DNA of 64,000 nt from CAZEHS01 sp964424355 (GTDB lineage Bacteria; Bacillota; Clostridia; Peptostreptococcales; Acidaminobacteraceae). The notes beneath the pieces are model-generated. The model ran no database searches and was not told the DNA's origin. It worked only from the letters and a program-made list of their open reading frames with translations. Shown here piece by piece: positions 33,961 through 43,500 of the stretch. Positions within the stretch are counted from its first letter, which is position 1; every line of letters begins with the position of its first letter. A program made the position numbers and the translations under genes. The DNA lies in assembly GCA_964424355.1 (NCBI GenBank), contig CAYRIO010000010.1, positions 34,415 to 98,414 on the forward strand. Direction: 5' to 3'.

Positions 33961-34632
33961 GTGAATGATAGACAATACAGCAGTTCCCGGGGCAGCCTCA
34001 CGGTGGAGGCGGTGCTGATTGTCCCCATCATCATCTTTGTCCTGTTTTGGCTGGTGAATATCGCATTTGTGCTGTATCAATATGCTGCCCTGCAGAGCTA
34101 TGCCAATCAGGGGGTGGAGGCTGCCCAATCCGGGTGGGACAACACCTCCAAGGAAATCGGTTCCGGTCGGCTAGAGGATTCAAAACAGTTGGATGACGAA
34201 TGGCTCTACTGGAATGTCATTGACCGGGATCAGGGAATCAAAAAGCGCAGTCTGCAGCAGTGGGTACAGAAGCGGCTCCAGAAGGACAGGTTGATGTCCC
34301 TCTTCACGGGCAGGTCCAAACAGGGAAAGGTCACGGTAGAGGTGGAGACACAGAGCATCCTCAGCCTGAGGCGAGGCATCGAGGTTCGGATCACGGATAA
34401 CCGGAATACCCTGTTCAGCCCCCTGCGCTCCCTGTTCGGATTCGCCCTGACCAATCAGGTGGCGGTAGTCAGTCGGGGCACGCTTCAGGATCCGGCGGAG
34501 CTCATCCGGAACCTGGACTGGGGAACGGAGCTGTACTCAGAGTATATCAACGAGAAACCCGAAGGCGGACTGGCCGGCGTGACCCGGAAAGTGGCAGACA
34601 TCAGGGGGAAATGCATCGAATGGATGAAATAG
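33961..34632 (+). CDS. TadE-like pseudopilin
   Basis: 223 residues starting at GTG 33961 after AAAGGAGG. The N-terminus RGSLTVEAVLIVPIIIFVL is the TadE-type helix, with a processing site before the helix and Glu near +5. The rest is a soluble exported domain. TadE/F pseudopilins are needed for Tad pilus assembly and are cut by the prepilin peptidase. Confidence 0.85.
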   Translation: MNDRQYSSSRGSLTVEAVLIVPIIIFVLFWLVNIAFVLYQYAALQSYANQGVEAAQSGWDNTSKEIGSGRLEDSKQLDDEWLYWNVIDRDQGIKKRSLQQWVQKRLQKDRLMSLFTGRSKQGKVTVEVETQSILSLRRGIEVRITDNRNTLFSPLRSLFGFALTNQVAVVSRGTLQDPAELIRNLDWGTELYSEYINEKPEGGLAGVTRKVADIRGKCIEWMK

Positions 34633-34648
34633 CCTGGGGGATTCGCGG

Positions 34649-36928
34649 ATGAAGGCACAAAAAGGCTCCATCACGGTCATGCTCATACTGGTCCTGTGCG
34701 CCCTTGTCATGGCGGTGACCCTGGTGGTGGAGGTGGCGCGGATAAAAATAGCGGAGGGTCAGGCCAAACGGGCGGTGGATACGGCCCTTTTCTCTGCCCT
34801 GGCGGCTTATGATCAGGATACCAAGGACGATTATGGTCTTTTTTACCGGTACGATGCCCAGGGGTTGGATCAGGAAATCAGGGAAGAGGTTGAAAAGACC
34901 CTGCTGATCAATGACGGCTCTGCCGCCTGGCATCCCTATGAATTCCAGGTGCAGTCCCTGGAGGTGCGGGCCCTGTTTCCACTCAATGAGAAGGAATCCA
35001 TCAAGCACCAGATTGTGGAGTATATGAAATACAGGGGACCCGAAGAACTGGTGGGGGAGGTCGCCGAAAAGCTGGGGGCGTTTTTCTCCATGCAGGCCAC
35101 GGCCCAGGTGATGAAGGAAGACCTGACCGTGGACAGCAAGCTGAAAAGAATAGTGATGGAAATTGAAGCGCTGAAAAAGGAAATCGCCACCATCGGATCG
35201 TTCCCGCCGGAGGCTCATCAGGTGCTGTGCAGGGAGGCCAAATCCTGGTCCGCCGCTCTCCGGGAAATCAAGGATCTGGAAGAGGACATTGAACAGCTTG
35301 AGGAAACCATTGAGTACTTGGGTTACACGGAAACGGAGCAATATCAGCGTACCCTGGAAGAAAAGCGGGAAGAACGCGGGGAAAAGCAGGATGAGATCCG
35401 GTCGCAGTCCGAGGCTTCCTATGAAACCCTGGCCCCGGTTGTCGCTGCCCACGAGAGGGCGATCAAATCCTGTGAACGGCTGAAAACCTTGGGACCGGAA
35501 GTAGAGGCAGCCATTCGTAACGCTGAACAAAAGATAAGCCGTGAAGCAGGGGCCATACCGGAGGTCACCTCAAACCTAAAAAACAAGTACGACCAGTACA
35601 AGGCCTATGCCAACCAAAAGGATCTGGGGGAGCTGGAGAATCGGTTGAAGGGGAATCTGGCCGTGACCAAGCCCCAGCTCCAAGCCCTGAAGCAGATCAG
35701 CGGCAGCGGGGAAGCACCGGCGGATTATCCCGGGGTTTTCTCCGGCAGCATCCAGGTCTGTGGATTCAAACCCACGCCCTTTCCTGGGGTACCGGAAGCC
35801 GCAGGGACGCCGGTAGAGCTGGACTGGGGGGTCATCAAGAACCTGATGGGGGAGCTGGGCCGCTTGAAAGAGGGGTTGAAGGCGCTGACATCCACGGTGG
35901 ATCAGGGCCCCATCGCCCAGTGTCCCGGGGGCGGAAAGGGCGCACCAACGGCGAAGCCCGTGTCAGACAGCTCCGGGGATGCCTATGATCAGGCCAATGA
36001 TACGGTGTCCGGCGCATTCGGCCAGGTGGGCCGGGCTTCTGAAGGAAACAGCGGGTTTGACAGCAATGCCTTGATTGAAGGACTTGCGGGGGGGACCCTT
36101 AGCCTGTCAAAGGATCTGTTTGAATCCCTGCTGGTCAACGAGTATGTTCTGGACACCTTCAATAACCGGCTGGACAAGGGGGTTCACGGGAAGCACATCC
36201 TATCGGAAACCGAGGTGGAGTACATCCTCATCGGCAGCAGCTCCCCGTCCACCAACGCAGCCCTGGCTCAGGGCGAAATCCTGGCATGGCGCACGGTGTT
36301 CAACGCCATCTCCTTCACGGTCTGCTGCAAGGAGGTGAGCACGGTCATTGACGAAGCATCCCTGGCCCTGAACCTCTCAACCGGAATCCCCTACCCCCTC
36401 TGGAAGGGGACCCTGACAGGTCTCTTTTCAATGATCGAGGCCTGCGCCGATGTGAGCCGGATGTACGCCGATGACAGCATTACGATGATCAAATACAAGG
36501 TCAGCGAGCTGTCCATCTATCAGATTCTGCAGGATACCTTGAATCGGCTGGGCGTAAAGCCCGGAGCCGCGGCAGACGCCGGATCCGAGGGGGGAACCGC
36601 GCCGAAAGGCACCGCCAAGACCATCGGAAAATCAACGGCGGGAAAAAATTTAACCGTGGATTATGAGGATCATCTCCGGGCCATGCTGCTGTACCGTTCC
36701 ATGCTGGGGCAAGGGGATACAACCCTGTACCGGATCCAGGACCTGGTCTACACCAATATCAAGGCAACCCGGGGAGAATATGATCCGTCCAAACACGTCA
36801 ATTTCATTGAGGCAGACGTTCAGTTCACCATCAAGAGCTTTTTCCCCAACCTCAGCGGCATCAATGCCCAGGTGGATGGAATCCCCATGGGGCACACAAT
36901 CAGCGTGTCGTGCGGCAGAGGCTATTAG
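34649..36928 (+). CDS. DUF5702/TadG-like large pilus-locus protein
   Basis: 759 residues. One N-terminal helix (GSITVMLILVLCALVMAV) is followed by a long exported part. A coiled-coil-rich stretch (about 170-335) has many Glu/Lys heptads. A Pro/Gly-rich linker lies near 390-460 and a helical C-terminal part follows. The opening resembles the helix of TadE-like proteins and the family known as DUF5702, found in clostridial Tad loci. No enzyme motif is visible; it probably forms a pseudopilin or tip/anchor structure. Confidence 0.75.
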   Translation: MKAQKGSITVMLILVLCALVMAVTLVVEVARIKIAEGQAKRAVDTALFSALAAYDQDTKDDYGLFYRYDAQGLDQEIREEVEKTLLINDGSAAWHPYEFQVQSLEVRALFPLNEKESIKHQIVEYMKYRGPEELVGEVAEKLGAFFSMQATAQVMKEDLTVDSKLKRIVMEIEALKKEIATIGSFPPEAHQVLCREAKSWSAALREIKDLEEDIEQLEETIEYLGYTETEQYQRTLEEKREERGEKQDEIRSQSEASYETLAPVVAAHERAIKSCERLKTLGPEVEAAIRNAEQKISREAGAIPEVTSNLKNKYDQYKAYANQKDLGELENRLKGNLAVTKPQLQALKQISGSGEAPADYPGVFSGSIQVCGFKPTPFPGVPEAAGTPVELDWGVIKNLMGELGRLKEGLKALTSTVDQGPIAQCPGGGKGAPTAKPVSDSSGDAYDQANDTVSGAFGQVGRASEGNSGFDSNALIEGLAGGTLSLSKDLFESLLVNEYVLDTFNNRLDKGVHGKHILSETEVEYILIGSSSPSTNAALAQGEILAWRTVFNAISFTVCCKEVSTVIDEASLALNLSTGIPYPLWKGTLTGLFSMIEACADVSRMYADDSITMIKYKVSELSIYQILQDTLNRLGVKPGAAADAGSEGGTAPKGTAKTIGKSTAGKNLTVDYEDHLRAMLLYRSMLGQGDTTLYRIQDLVYTNIKATRGEYDPSKHVNFIEADVQFTIKSFFPNLSGINAQVDGIPMGHTISVSCGRGY

Positions 36929-36946
36929 CACCAGGAGGTTTCCGGC

Positions 36947-37933
36947 ATGTTCAAGCGCCACAAGGGATCGTTAACGGTTGAAGCCGTTCTGATCCTTCCG
37001 ATATTCATCGCAGCAATCCTGTTCATCAGCTATTTCATCAAGGCGCACATCGTGCAGGATGTGGTGCAGGATGCCCTGGCCGAAGCGGTTGTGGAGGTAT
37101 CCTCCCTCAGCTATCCCTATTATCTGTCCGGGGGCCTGGCATTCAAAAACGACGTCCACGGGGACGCTGAGGCCGGCATGGCGGAAATCGGCAATGGATT
37201 TGACAGCATTCTGGATCTGATTGAATCCGTCGGAGACCCGAGCGCTCAGACAAAAGAGGGGGATGGGAGCATCACCCCACAGAAGATGTTCCGGCTGGCC
37301 AAGCTCTACGCAGTCGATCAAGGGGTGGGCTACGCGGAGGACACCATCGCCCGGGAGCTGATCCTCAGCACCATGGGGAACGTGCTCTCTGCGGAGGGCA
37401 AGGATGTGATCCAGCGGATGGATGCCTTGGGCATAAAGAATGGACTGGATGGCTTTGATTTCAGCGGTTCCGTCTTTTATGGAGAGGACGATGTCCTGGA
37501 TATCCAGGTGACGTACCAGCTGAGCAGGGTGGACCCCTTCGGGTTCATCCGGGATGTCACCCTGAAAAACCGGGTGGTCTGCCGGGCCTGGACAGGGGGC
37601 GTGGATATCGACAATGACGGCGGGGTTGGGCGGGTAAAGGTGCCCCCCAATATAACCGTGGGAAAGGAAGATCCCCTAAAGGATGTGGATCGGGCATTCC
37701 GAACGTGCTACATTATTCGGGATTCCCAGGTGTCCGGAAAATACCACCTGTATGATTGCCCCAATCTGAGGGTGCGGGGGGATCCCACCAAGCGGAAGAC
37801 CGTCGTCCCCATCCAAGTCCCCTTCATCAAGCAGGGGAGCGTTTGGAAGCCGGAGGGGTCCGTGGATTATCAGGGGCGGGGATACGACTTTTGCGGAAAC
37901 TGCCAGGCGGGGATCATCCGCATGAAGAACTGA
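36947..37933 (+). CDS. Second TadE-like protein of system I
   Basis: 328 residues. KGSLTVEAVLILPIFIAAILF at residues 5-25 is the TadE helix. The exported domain ends with a Cys pair (YDCPNLRV and FCGNCQAGI), which could form a disulfide or metal site. AGGAGG lies about 8 nt before ATG. Confidence 0.82.
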   Translation: MFKRHKGSLTVEAVLILPIFIAAILFISYFIKAHIVQDVVQDALAEAVVEVSSLSYPYYLSGGLAFKNDVHGDAEAGMAEIGNGFDSILDLIESVGDPSAQTKEGDGSITPQKMFRLAKLYAVDQGVGYAEDTIARELILSTMGNVLSAEGKDVIQRMDALGIKNGLDGFDFSGSVFYGEDDVLDIQVTYQLSRVDPFGFIRDVTLKNRVVCRAWTGGVDIDNDGGVGRVKVPPNITVGKEDPLKDVDRAFRTCYIIRDSQVSGKYHLYDCPNLRVRGDPTKRKTVVPIQVPFIKQGSVWKPEGSVDYQGRGYDFCGNCQAGIIRMKN

Positions 37934-37969
37934 CACCTCAGGGCTCACCTATCGGTTTAAAGGAGAATG

Positions 37970-38500
37970 ATGGAGCAGATGATAACGCGATTCCCGTGGC
38001 TTGGAAAAACAGTTGGAATGATGATTCTGGGCGGTCTGGGCCTTATATGGATCAGCCTCCTTGCTCACCCCTTCCCCCATAAGGTGGTTGGCGGCGGCAT
38101 CTGGCTGATACTGGTCTACGGGGCTGCAGTCGATCTGAGAACCCGGCTGGTTCATGATGCGGTGCCTCTTTTGGTCGGCGTCCTGGGGGTCCTGTACTGC
38201 TTGGTCACCTTTCAGCCCATGACCCACTGGGGCCTGGGGGTAGGGCTGAATGCCCTGGTTATGGGCCTGTTGTATCTGCTGTCCCGCAAATCTGTTGGCC
38301 TGGGCGATGTGAAGCTGATGATTTCCCTGGGACTGTTCCTGGGCCCGTTTAAATCCTTCTACCTGCTGTTCCACGCTTCCTGGATCGGGGCACTGGCAGT
38401 CATCATCGGGCTCCTGCTGAAAAAAGTGACCCGACACCAGGAAATCCCCTTCATCCCCTTTATCGCCGCAGGGTATCTGCTGGCCATATCATCTTTATAG
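37970..38500 (+). CDS. A24 prepilin peptidase (system I)
   Basis: About 176 residues with six hydrophobic segments. The two catalytic aspartates are present: VYGAAVDLRTRLV near 45-57 and GLGDVKLM near 108-115. It cleaves Flp and pseudopilin leaders at the membrane. AAAGGAG is very close, so ATG 37967, 37970 and 37979 are all possible starts; I take 37970. Confidence 0.9.
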   Translation: MEQMITRFPWLGKTVGMMILGGLGLIWISLLAHPFPHKVVGGGIWLILVYGAAVDLRTRLVHDAVPLLVGVLGVLYCLVTFQPMTHWGLGVGLNALVMGLLYLLSRKSVGLGDVKLMISLGLFLGPFKSFYLLFHASWIGALAVIIGLLLKKVTRHQEIPFIPFIAAGYLLAISSL

Positions 38501-38512
38501 GAGGCCCCACCC

Positions 38513-40018
38513 ATGCTGGAGCAATTGAAAGCCAAAACACATTTTGAGAATGATGGGGAACGGAATCGGTTGATTCTTGAGATTGCAGGGGATATCCCCG
38601 TCATCGAATTCCAAGTGGACATGATCCGAAGCAACCGGATTCCGGGGCTGCTGCCCCTGGATATGCGGCGGGTGGATTCCCGAATTCAGCTGCAGTACGA
38701 TGTCACCGGCAAGTGGCGGCTGAAGGATCTGCTGGACAACAAAGAATTCACAGGCCTGGAATTTGTCGCTTTACTGGAAAAGCTGATCCAGGCCCTGACC
38801 GGCTCGGAGGCGTATCTCCTGGAAATCACGCAGTTCGAACTGAGCGAGGAGCATATATTCCTGGATGGGAATCTGGAGCCCCGGCTGTTGTATCTCCCGG
38901 TGAAGAACACGCAGAACATCCATGAACGCTTTAAAGAACTGCTGCTGCAGCTCATCATCTACAGAGCCAGGATCAAGGACCAGGACTCCGGTCCGGTGAT
39001 CAGCGGCATCCTCAATACGTTGAAACGAGAGAACTTCAACCTGTATTCATTTCAAAAGACCCTGAGGACTCTGAGCAGCCAATCTGAAACACGGCCGGTG
39101 GTAGCCGAGCCGATCTATAAACCGGCGGCTCCGGTCTCCTTAGGGGATCTGGTACCACCGGAAAATCGCCCGGTGCCTCCCCAGATCAACCAGCCAAAGT
39201 CCGTGATGAAAAAGAGCGAACCGGTTAAAACACAGCACAAATCTCAGGAAAAGGCCCAGTTCCAGACCATCACGGAATACAAGAGCAAAACGAAATACAA
39301 GCCCTGGGTGGTGATTGTCATACTCATTTTCCAAGTGGCACTGGCAGCCGGGGTCCTGTTCGGATACGGTCCGGTATACGGGGCCACTGAGGATGCCACC
39401 ACGGCCTACGCGGCGATGGCGCTGATGGTGCTGTGCCTGGATGGCCTGGCTCTGAAGAATCTACTGAAGGCTGAAAACCGGATCGAGGTACAGATCCCGA
39501 TTCAAAAGAAAGTGAAGGTGCAATCCGATGCCGCTCAACCGCTGAAGGCCGCTCCTCAACCGATTGCACCCCCATCTCCCCCGGTGAATTTCAACAAGCA
39601 GGTCATCAGCAATTCTTCTTTGAATATACCTGGGACAGCGGCCTATGATACCGAACTTCTGACTCCCGCACACATGCCCGGCAGCGGCGCCAATGATACC
39701 GTGGTGCTCACCGCTCAGCCAGCGGCCCCATATCTCGTACGCAAGGGACCCATTCAGGAAATAATCAGGCTCAAACAGCCCTCCCTGGTTCTGGGCCGTC
39801 AGGCGGATATGGCGGATTATGTGATCGATGACCCCGCCATCGGCCGGATGCACGCGGAGCTCAGCTGGGCCAGCAGCCTGTATCAGATCCGGGATATGAA
39901 CTCGAAGAACGGGACCTTTGTAAACGGCCAGCGGTTGTCCGGCCCTCTGCCGGTGAACCTGTTCATTGGGGATGAAATTAAGCTGGGGCCTCTTGAATAC
40001 ACCCTGGCCCAGGACTGA
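38513..40018 (+). CDS. FHA-domain protein with DUF6382 N-terminus
   Basis: 501 residues. The N-terminal 190 residues match the DUF6382 pattern (VIEFQVDMIRSNRIPGLLPL and LEFVALLEKLIQAL). A linker, two membrane helices (about 262-312) and a Pro-rich segment follow. The C-terminal FHA domain (about 415-500) keeps LGRQADMADYVI, the Ser/His phosphothreonine pocket (IGRMHAELSW) and NGTFVNGQRL. It should bind a phosphothreonine made by the kinase at 40813. With the PP2C between, this is a reversible phospho-switch inside a pilus locus. Confidence 0.88.
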   Translation: MLEQLKAKTHFENDGERNRLILEIAGDIPVIEFQVDMIRSNRIPGLLPLDMRRVDSRIQLQYDVTGKWRLKDLLDNKEFTGLEFVALLEKLIQALTGSEAYLLEITQFELSEEHIFLDGNLEPRLLYLPVKNTQNIHERFKELLLQLIIYRARIKDQDSGPVISGILNTLKRENFNLYSFQKTLRTLSSQSETRPVVAEPIYKPAAPVSLGDLVPPENRPVPPQINQPKSVMKKSEPVKTQHKSQEKAQFQTITEYKSKTKYKPWVVIVILIFQVALAAGVLFGYGPVYGATEDATTAYAAMALMVLCLDGLALKNLLKAENRIEVQIPIQKKVKVQSDAAQPLKAAPQPIAPPSPPVNFNKQVISNSSLNIPGTAAYDTELLTPAHMPGSGANDTVVLTAQPAAPYLVRKGPIQEIIRLKQPSLVLGRQADMADYVIDDPAIGRMHAELSWASSLYQIRDMNSKNGTFVNGQRLSGPLPVNLFIGDEIKLGPLEYTLAQD

Positions 40019-40022
40019 GGCC

Positions 40023-40856
40023 ATGGCGGGATCAGCACTTCAAGTGACCGCTGTCAGTGAAATTGGACTGTGTAAACGGGAGAATCAGGACCGCATCCTG
40101 GCGCGGATCGGCGAAGGGCCCTGGGGAGATTTTGGTCTCTTCGTGATTGCGGACGGCATGGGAGGACAGGCCGGCGGGGGGCTGGCCGCTGAAATCGCCA
40201 TTCGCATCTGTGAGGACTGGTGGCATGGCATCATGCCCAGACTCATGACAGCGGATGGGGACGGAACCCTGAGGCGGGTTGTCCTGTCCCTGAAGGAGGC
40301 TGCCCACCACCTGAACGATGCAGTCATCGGCCTTGGAGGTCAGTTGGGATCAGCGCCGGGGACGACACTGTCTGCCCTGTTCATTTTCGGCGGCGGCTAC
40401 GGGTATGTGCATCTGGGTGACAGCCGCATCTATCATGTGGACAACTGTCTGGAGCAGCTGACCCTGGATGACACATGGGTCGCCCATCAGGTAAGGGCAG
40501 GGAGCCTGAGCGCTGCTCAGGCGGAGCAGCATCCTCAAAAACACGTTTTGACACAGTGTGCTGGGTCAGCTGAAAACATCCATGTGCATCAGGGCATGGG
40601 GACGATCAGCGGCGATTCCGGATTCATTCTCTGTTCCGACGGATTCTATCATCACCTGACCCCTGAGGAGCTGGTCGTTCTCCCTGAACCGAAACACGAT
40701 ATGGATGCAGCCCTCAGCCTGGCTGTGAAGCATATCCACGCCCGGGGAGCCACAGACAATCTGTCTGCAATCATCGTATCCATCCAGGATATAGCCAGAA
40801 AGGACCTTCACCATGGAGCAGCAGGCGCTATTCGACGGAAAATACAAAATACTTAA
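40023..40856 (+). CDS. PP2C-family Ser/Thr phosphatase
   Basis: 277 residues. VTAVSEIGLCKRENQDR, FVIADGMGGQAGG, VHLGDSRIY and ATDNLSAIIV are the metal-binding motifs of PP2C phosphatases. It removes phosphate from Ser/Thr residues, very likely of substrates of the neighbouring kinase. It begins four bases after the FHA gene stop, and its last 44 bases overlap the kinase start, so the two are translationally coupled. Confidence 0.94.
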   Translation: MAGSALQVTAVSEIGLCKRENQDRILARIGEGPWGDFGLFVIADGMGGQAGGGLAAEIAIRICEDWWHGIMPRLMTADGDGTLRRVVLSLKEAAHHLNDAVIGLGGQLGSAPGTTLSALFIFGGGYGYVHLGDSRIYHVDNCLEQLTLDDTWVAHQVRAGSLSAAQAEQHPQKHVLTQCAGSAENIHVHQGMGTISGDSGFILCSDGFYHHLTPEELVVLPEPKHDMDAALSLAVKHIHARGATDNLSAIIVSIQDIARKDLHHGAAGAIRRKIQNT

Positions 40857-42681
40857 GACATTGGGCAAGGGAGGCACCAGCTCGGTGTTTCTGGCAGAAA
40901 ATATACGGCTGGGTACCCTCTGGGCCATCAAGGAGATTCACAAGCAGCAGGGACAGGCCATCCAATTCCTCACGGAACCCCATGTGCTGAAGAATCTTCG
41001 GCATCCGGCCCTGCCCCGGATTTTCGACATCATCGAAAACGACGATTATCTGTACGTGATCCAGGACTACATCGATGGGATGACTCTGGATGCTCTGATT
41101 CGCCAGGACGGACCCATTCCCGAAAGCAGATTGATTGACTGGGCCATGGAGATCTGTGATGTGTTCAGGTATTTGCACGGCCTGAGTCCCAATCCGATCA
41201 TCTATCGGGATATGAAGCCCGGCAATCTCATTGTGGACCAAGAGGGCGCCATCAAGCTGATCGATTTCGGAATCGCCCGGGAATTCAAAACGGACTCACC
41301 CAATGACACGGTCTGCCTGGGAACCCGGGGCTATGCGGCGCCGGAGCAGTACGGGAGCAGCCAGACGGATCCCCGGTCCGACATCTACAGCTTGGGGGTG
41401 ACCCTGTACCATGCCCTTACGGGGAGCGGGCCCAATGACCCGCCTTATGAGTTGGCACCGCTGTCGGAATCGGGAGGCAGGGGTACCGCCCTTGGCCGAA
41501 TCATTGACAAAGCGATGAAGAATAATCCTGCTCAGCGGTTTCAAACCGCGGCAGAGATGCATACCGCACTGAGCCAGGCTGGGGGGGATAAAAAACCTGG
41601 GGAGGTATTTCGGGGAAACGCCATCATCCGTATGGGGTTGGCAGCGGGCCTGGGTCTGGTGGGGTCCCTGTTCATCATGGGTGGTCTGAAGGCTCTGGTT
41701 TTTACAGCCCTCAGCGATACCTTGGTCAAGACGAAGGGACTGCTTGAGCTAATGCCCGGAATCTGCTTGGTATTCCTCAGCGTCTGGCTTTGGTCAGGCC
41801 GGTTGCCGTGGCAGGGCAGGACCCGGGTAGAGGATTTTTTGGAGCTGGACAGCCGGGGCCGATTGAAAACCCCGCTCAAAAGATGTCTGGCGTTTTTTTC
41901 GCCCCTCTCCACGGGAAAAACGGAGCTGGCATGCAACACGGCGGTTGCCCTTTCAAAGCTGGGGAAGAAGGTGATCCTGGTGGATCTGGACCACGAAACC
42001 TATGGCACCGTTTACAATTTTCCGGTGGATCCAGGGGAGCAGGGTGAGAATTACTACAAATACCGCCTGTTGGTTCGCAAGGTGACTGGATATCTGAACG
42101 GGCAGGAGCCGGAAATCAGCAATGACGACATCGAACGCCTGTCGATTTGGCATGATAAGAACCTGATGGTGTATAGCGGCAATCAGGAGGTGCCTCTTTT
42201 GGATGAAGGGGACGGCCTGGACGGCATGCAGCCGGAGGTGTTCAGGTATCTCATGCGGCGCTTCCGGGCCCTGTCCGATGTGGTGATCCTGGATGTCGGC
42301 CGACATACCCCTGGGGACCTGCTGGAACAGATCACAGCCCTGGAGGACTGCGGCAAGTATCTGGTGACCACTGAAAACCTGAAGGACCTCAATGCTGCAG
42401 CATACCGCCACCGACTTCCCCGGGATGTGGACTACGAGGATTGGGTTCTTGTGGTCAACCAATGTCAGGCTCAGGGGCATGTCAAGAACCGTGATATCCT
42501 GGAATATTTCAGCAATCCGGAGCTGGGTTGGATGAAATATAAAATCAAAAAAGTACTGAGGATTCCCCGGGTGGATACACTTTGGACACTGAAATGGTCC
42601 CGGAAAACAGCTTATGGCACCTGTAAAGCCTTTGACAGCGCAATCACTGAAATCATCGCAGCGGCAAAAAGCGGTGCATAG
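40813..42681 (+). CDS. Ser/Thr kinase fused to a MinD/ParA-like ATPase
   Basis: 622 residues. The kinase (about 10-265) has a Gly loop (LGKGGTSSVFLAE), Lys40, YRDMKPGN near 131 (Tyr for the usual His) and DFGIAR near 151. Two or three membrane helices (about 275-345) follow. The C-terminal 260 residues form a MinD-like ATPase with SPLSTGKTELACNTAVAL near 366 and VDLDHETYG. The classical signature Lys of the deviant Walker A is absent. This is not the PASTA-tailed PrkC layout. It may couple phosphorylation to placement of the pilus machine. Confidence 0.9.
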   Translation: MEQQALFDGKYKILKTLGKGGTSSVFLAENIRLGTLWAIKEIHKQQGQAIQFLTEPHVLKNLRHPALPRIFDIIENDDYLYVIQDYIDGMTLDALIRQDGPIPESRLIDWAMEICDVFRYLHGLSPNPIIYRDMKPGNLIVDQEGAIKLIDFGIAREFKTDSPNDTVCLGTRGYAAPEQYGSSQTDPRSDIYSLGVTLYHALTGSGPNDPPYELAPLSESGGRGTALGRIIDKAMKNNPAQRFQTAAEMHTALSQAGGDKKPGEVFRGNAIIRMGLAAGLGLVGSLFIMGGLKALVFTALSDTLVKTKGLLELMPGICLVFLSVWLWSGRLPWQGRTRVEDFLELDSRGRLKTPLKRCLAFFSPLSTGKTELACNTAVALSKLGKKVILVDLDHETYGTVYNFPVDPGEQGENYYKYRLLVRKVTGYLNGQEPEISNDDIERLSIWHDKNLMVYSGNQEVPLLDEGDGLDGMQPEVFRYLMRRFRALSDVVILDVGRHTPGDLLEQITALEDCGKYLVTTENLKDLNAAAYRHRLPRDVDYEDWVLVVNQCQAQGHVKNRDILEYFSNPELGWMKYKIKKVLRIPRVDTLWTLKWSRKTAYGTCKAFDSAITEIIAAAKSGA

Positions 42682-42714
42682 GCATCCTCTATCCACGAAA
42701 GGAAAAACGACACC

Positions 42715-43500
42715 ATGCTTCAGTTCAAAATGAAAGGCAGCATCAAGAACAAACTGGCCTCCCTCCTGTTCTTCCTCATATCCCTGACCATCGTGTTCTT
42801 CATATTCCAGAACGTCAATAAAACACGCCAAGTCATCCTGGTTCCGGTCCTGAGCAAGCCGGTGCTCTACGGACAGCTCATCACCTCGGAGGATATGAAG
42901 GAAATTGAAGTGGGGATTTTCAACATGTCAGATAAGATACTCAGGAAGACCCCGGAGGTGGTAGGCAAATACGCCGCAGCCAATCTGCTGCCGGACAGAT
43001 ACCTGTATAAAGAGGATCTGCTGGCGGTCAAACCGGCCACCACCATCAAAGAGGTCATTAAAAACGGCGCCGTGGCGGTTGAAACGGATCTGATCAAGTG
43101 CGTCGGCGGCCTGCCGGAGGCCGGAGATTTTGTGAAGGTGGATATCATCTATAAGAATCCGGACGGGGGCGTGGCCTATGTGGAATCCCCGGAGGAACTG
43201 AGAAGGGTCAAGATCTTGGCCGTTAAGAATCCTTCCGGGGAGTACGTTGAAAACGCTGAAAATAAAAAAGAGGGCAGCGCCTTTTCAGGCAGCAAGGATT
43301 TGAAGCCCGGTCTGGTCCTGTTTGATGTGACGCCGCCCCAGGAAATCAAGCTGCTTGCCGGGGTCTACAGCGGGGTGCTCCATATGATCCTGCTGCCGCC
43401 GAATCAGCAGGAAGCCAAGGCCGGTGGAAAGCAGACGGCACCGGTGGCACCCCCTGCAGACACGGCATCACAGCCGACGGCGGCGGTGACGGCCCCATGA
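42715..43500 (+). CDS. SAF-domain protein, CpaB/RcpC-like (system II)
   Basis: 261 residues. An N-terminal helix (LASLLFFLISLTIVFFIF) is followed by a SAF-like domain (VLSKPVLYGQLITSEDMKEIEV and AAANLLPDRYLYKEDL), the feature of CpaB/RcpC. CpaB-type proteins are periplasmic or extracytoplasmic pilus-assembly factors. The C-terminal 60 residues are Ala/Pro rich. The stop overlaps the next start by 4 bp. Confidence 0.82.
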   Translation: MLQFKMKGSIKNKLASLLFFLISLTIVFFIFQNVNKTRQVILVPVLSKPVLYGQLITSEDMKEIEVGIFNMSDKILRKTPEVVGKYAAANLLPDRYLYKEDLLAVKPATTIKEVIKNGAVAVETDLIKCVGGLPEAGDFVKVDIIYKNPDGGVAYVESPEELRRVKILAVKNPSGEYVENAENKKEGSAFSGSKDLKPGLVLFDVTPPQEIKLLAGVYSGVLHMILLPPNQQEAKAGGKQTAPVAPPADTASQPTAAVTAP

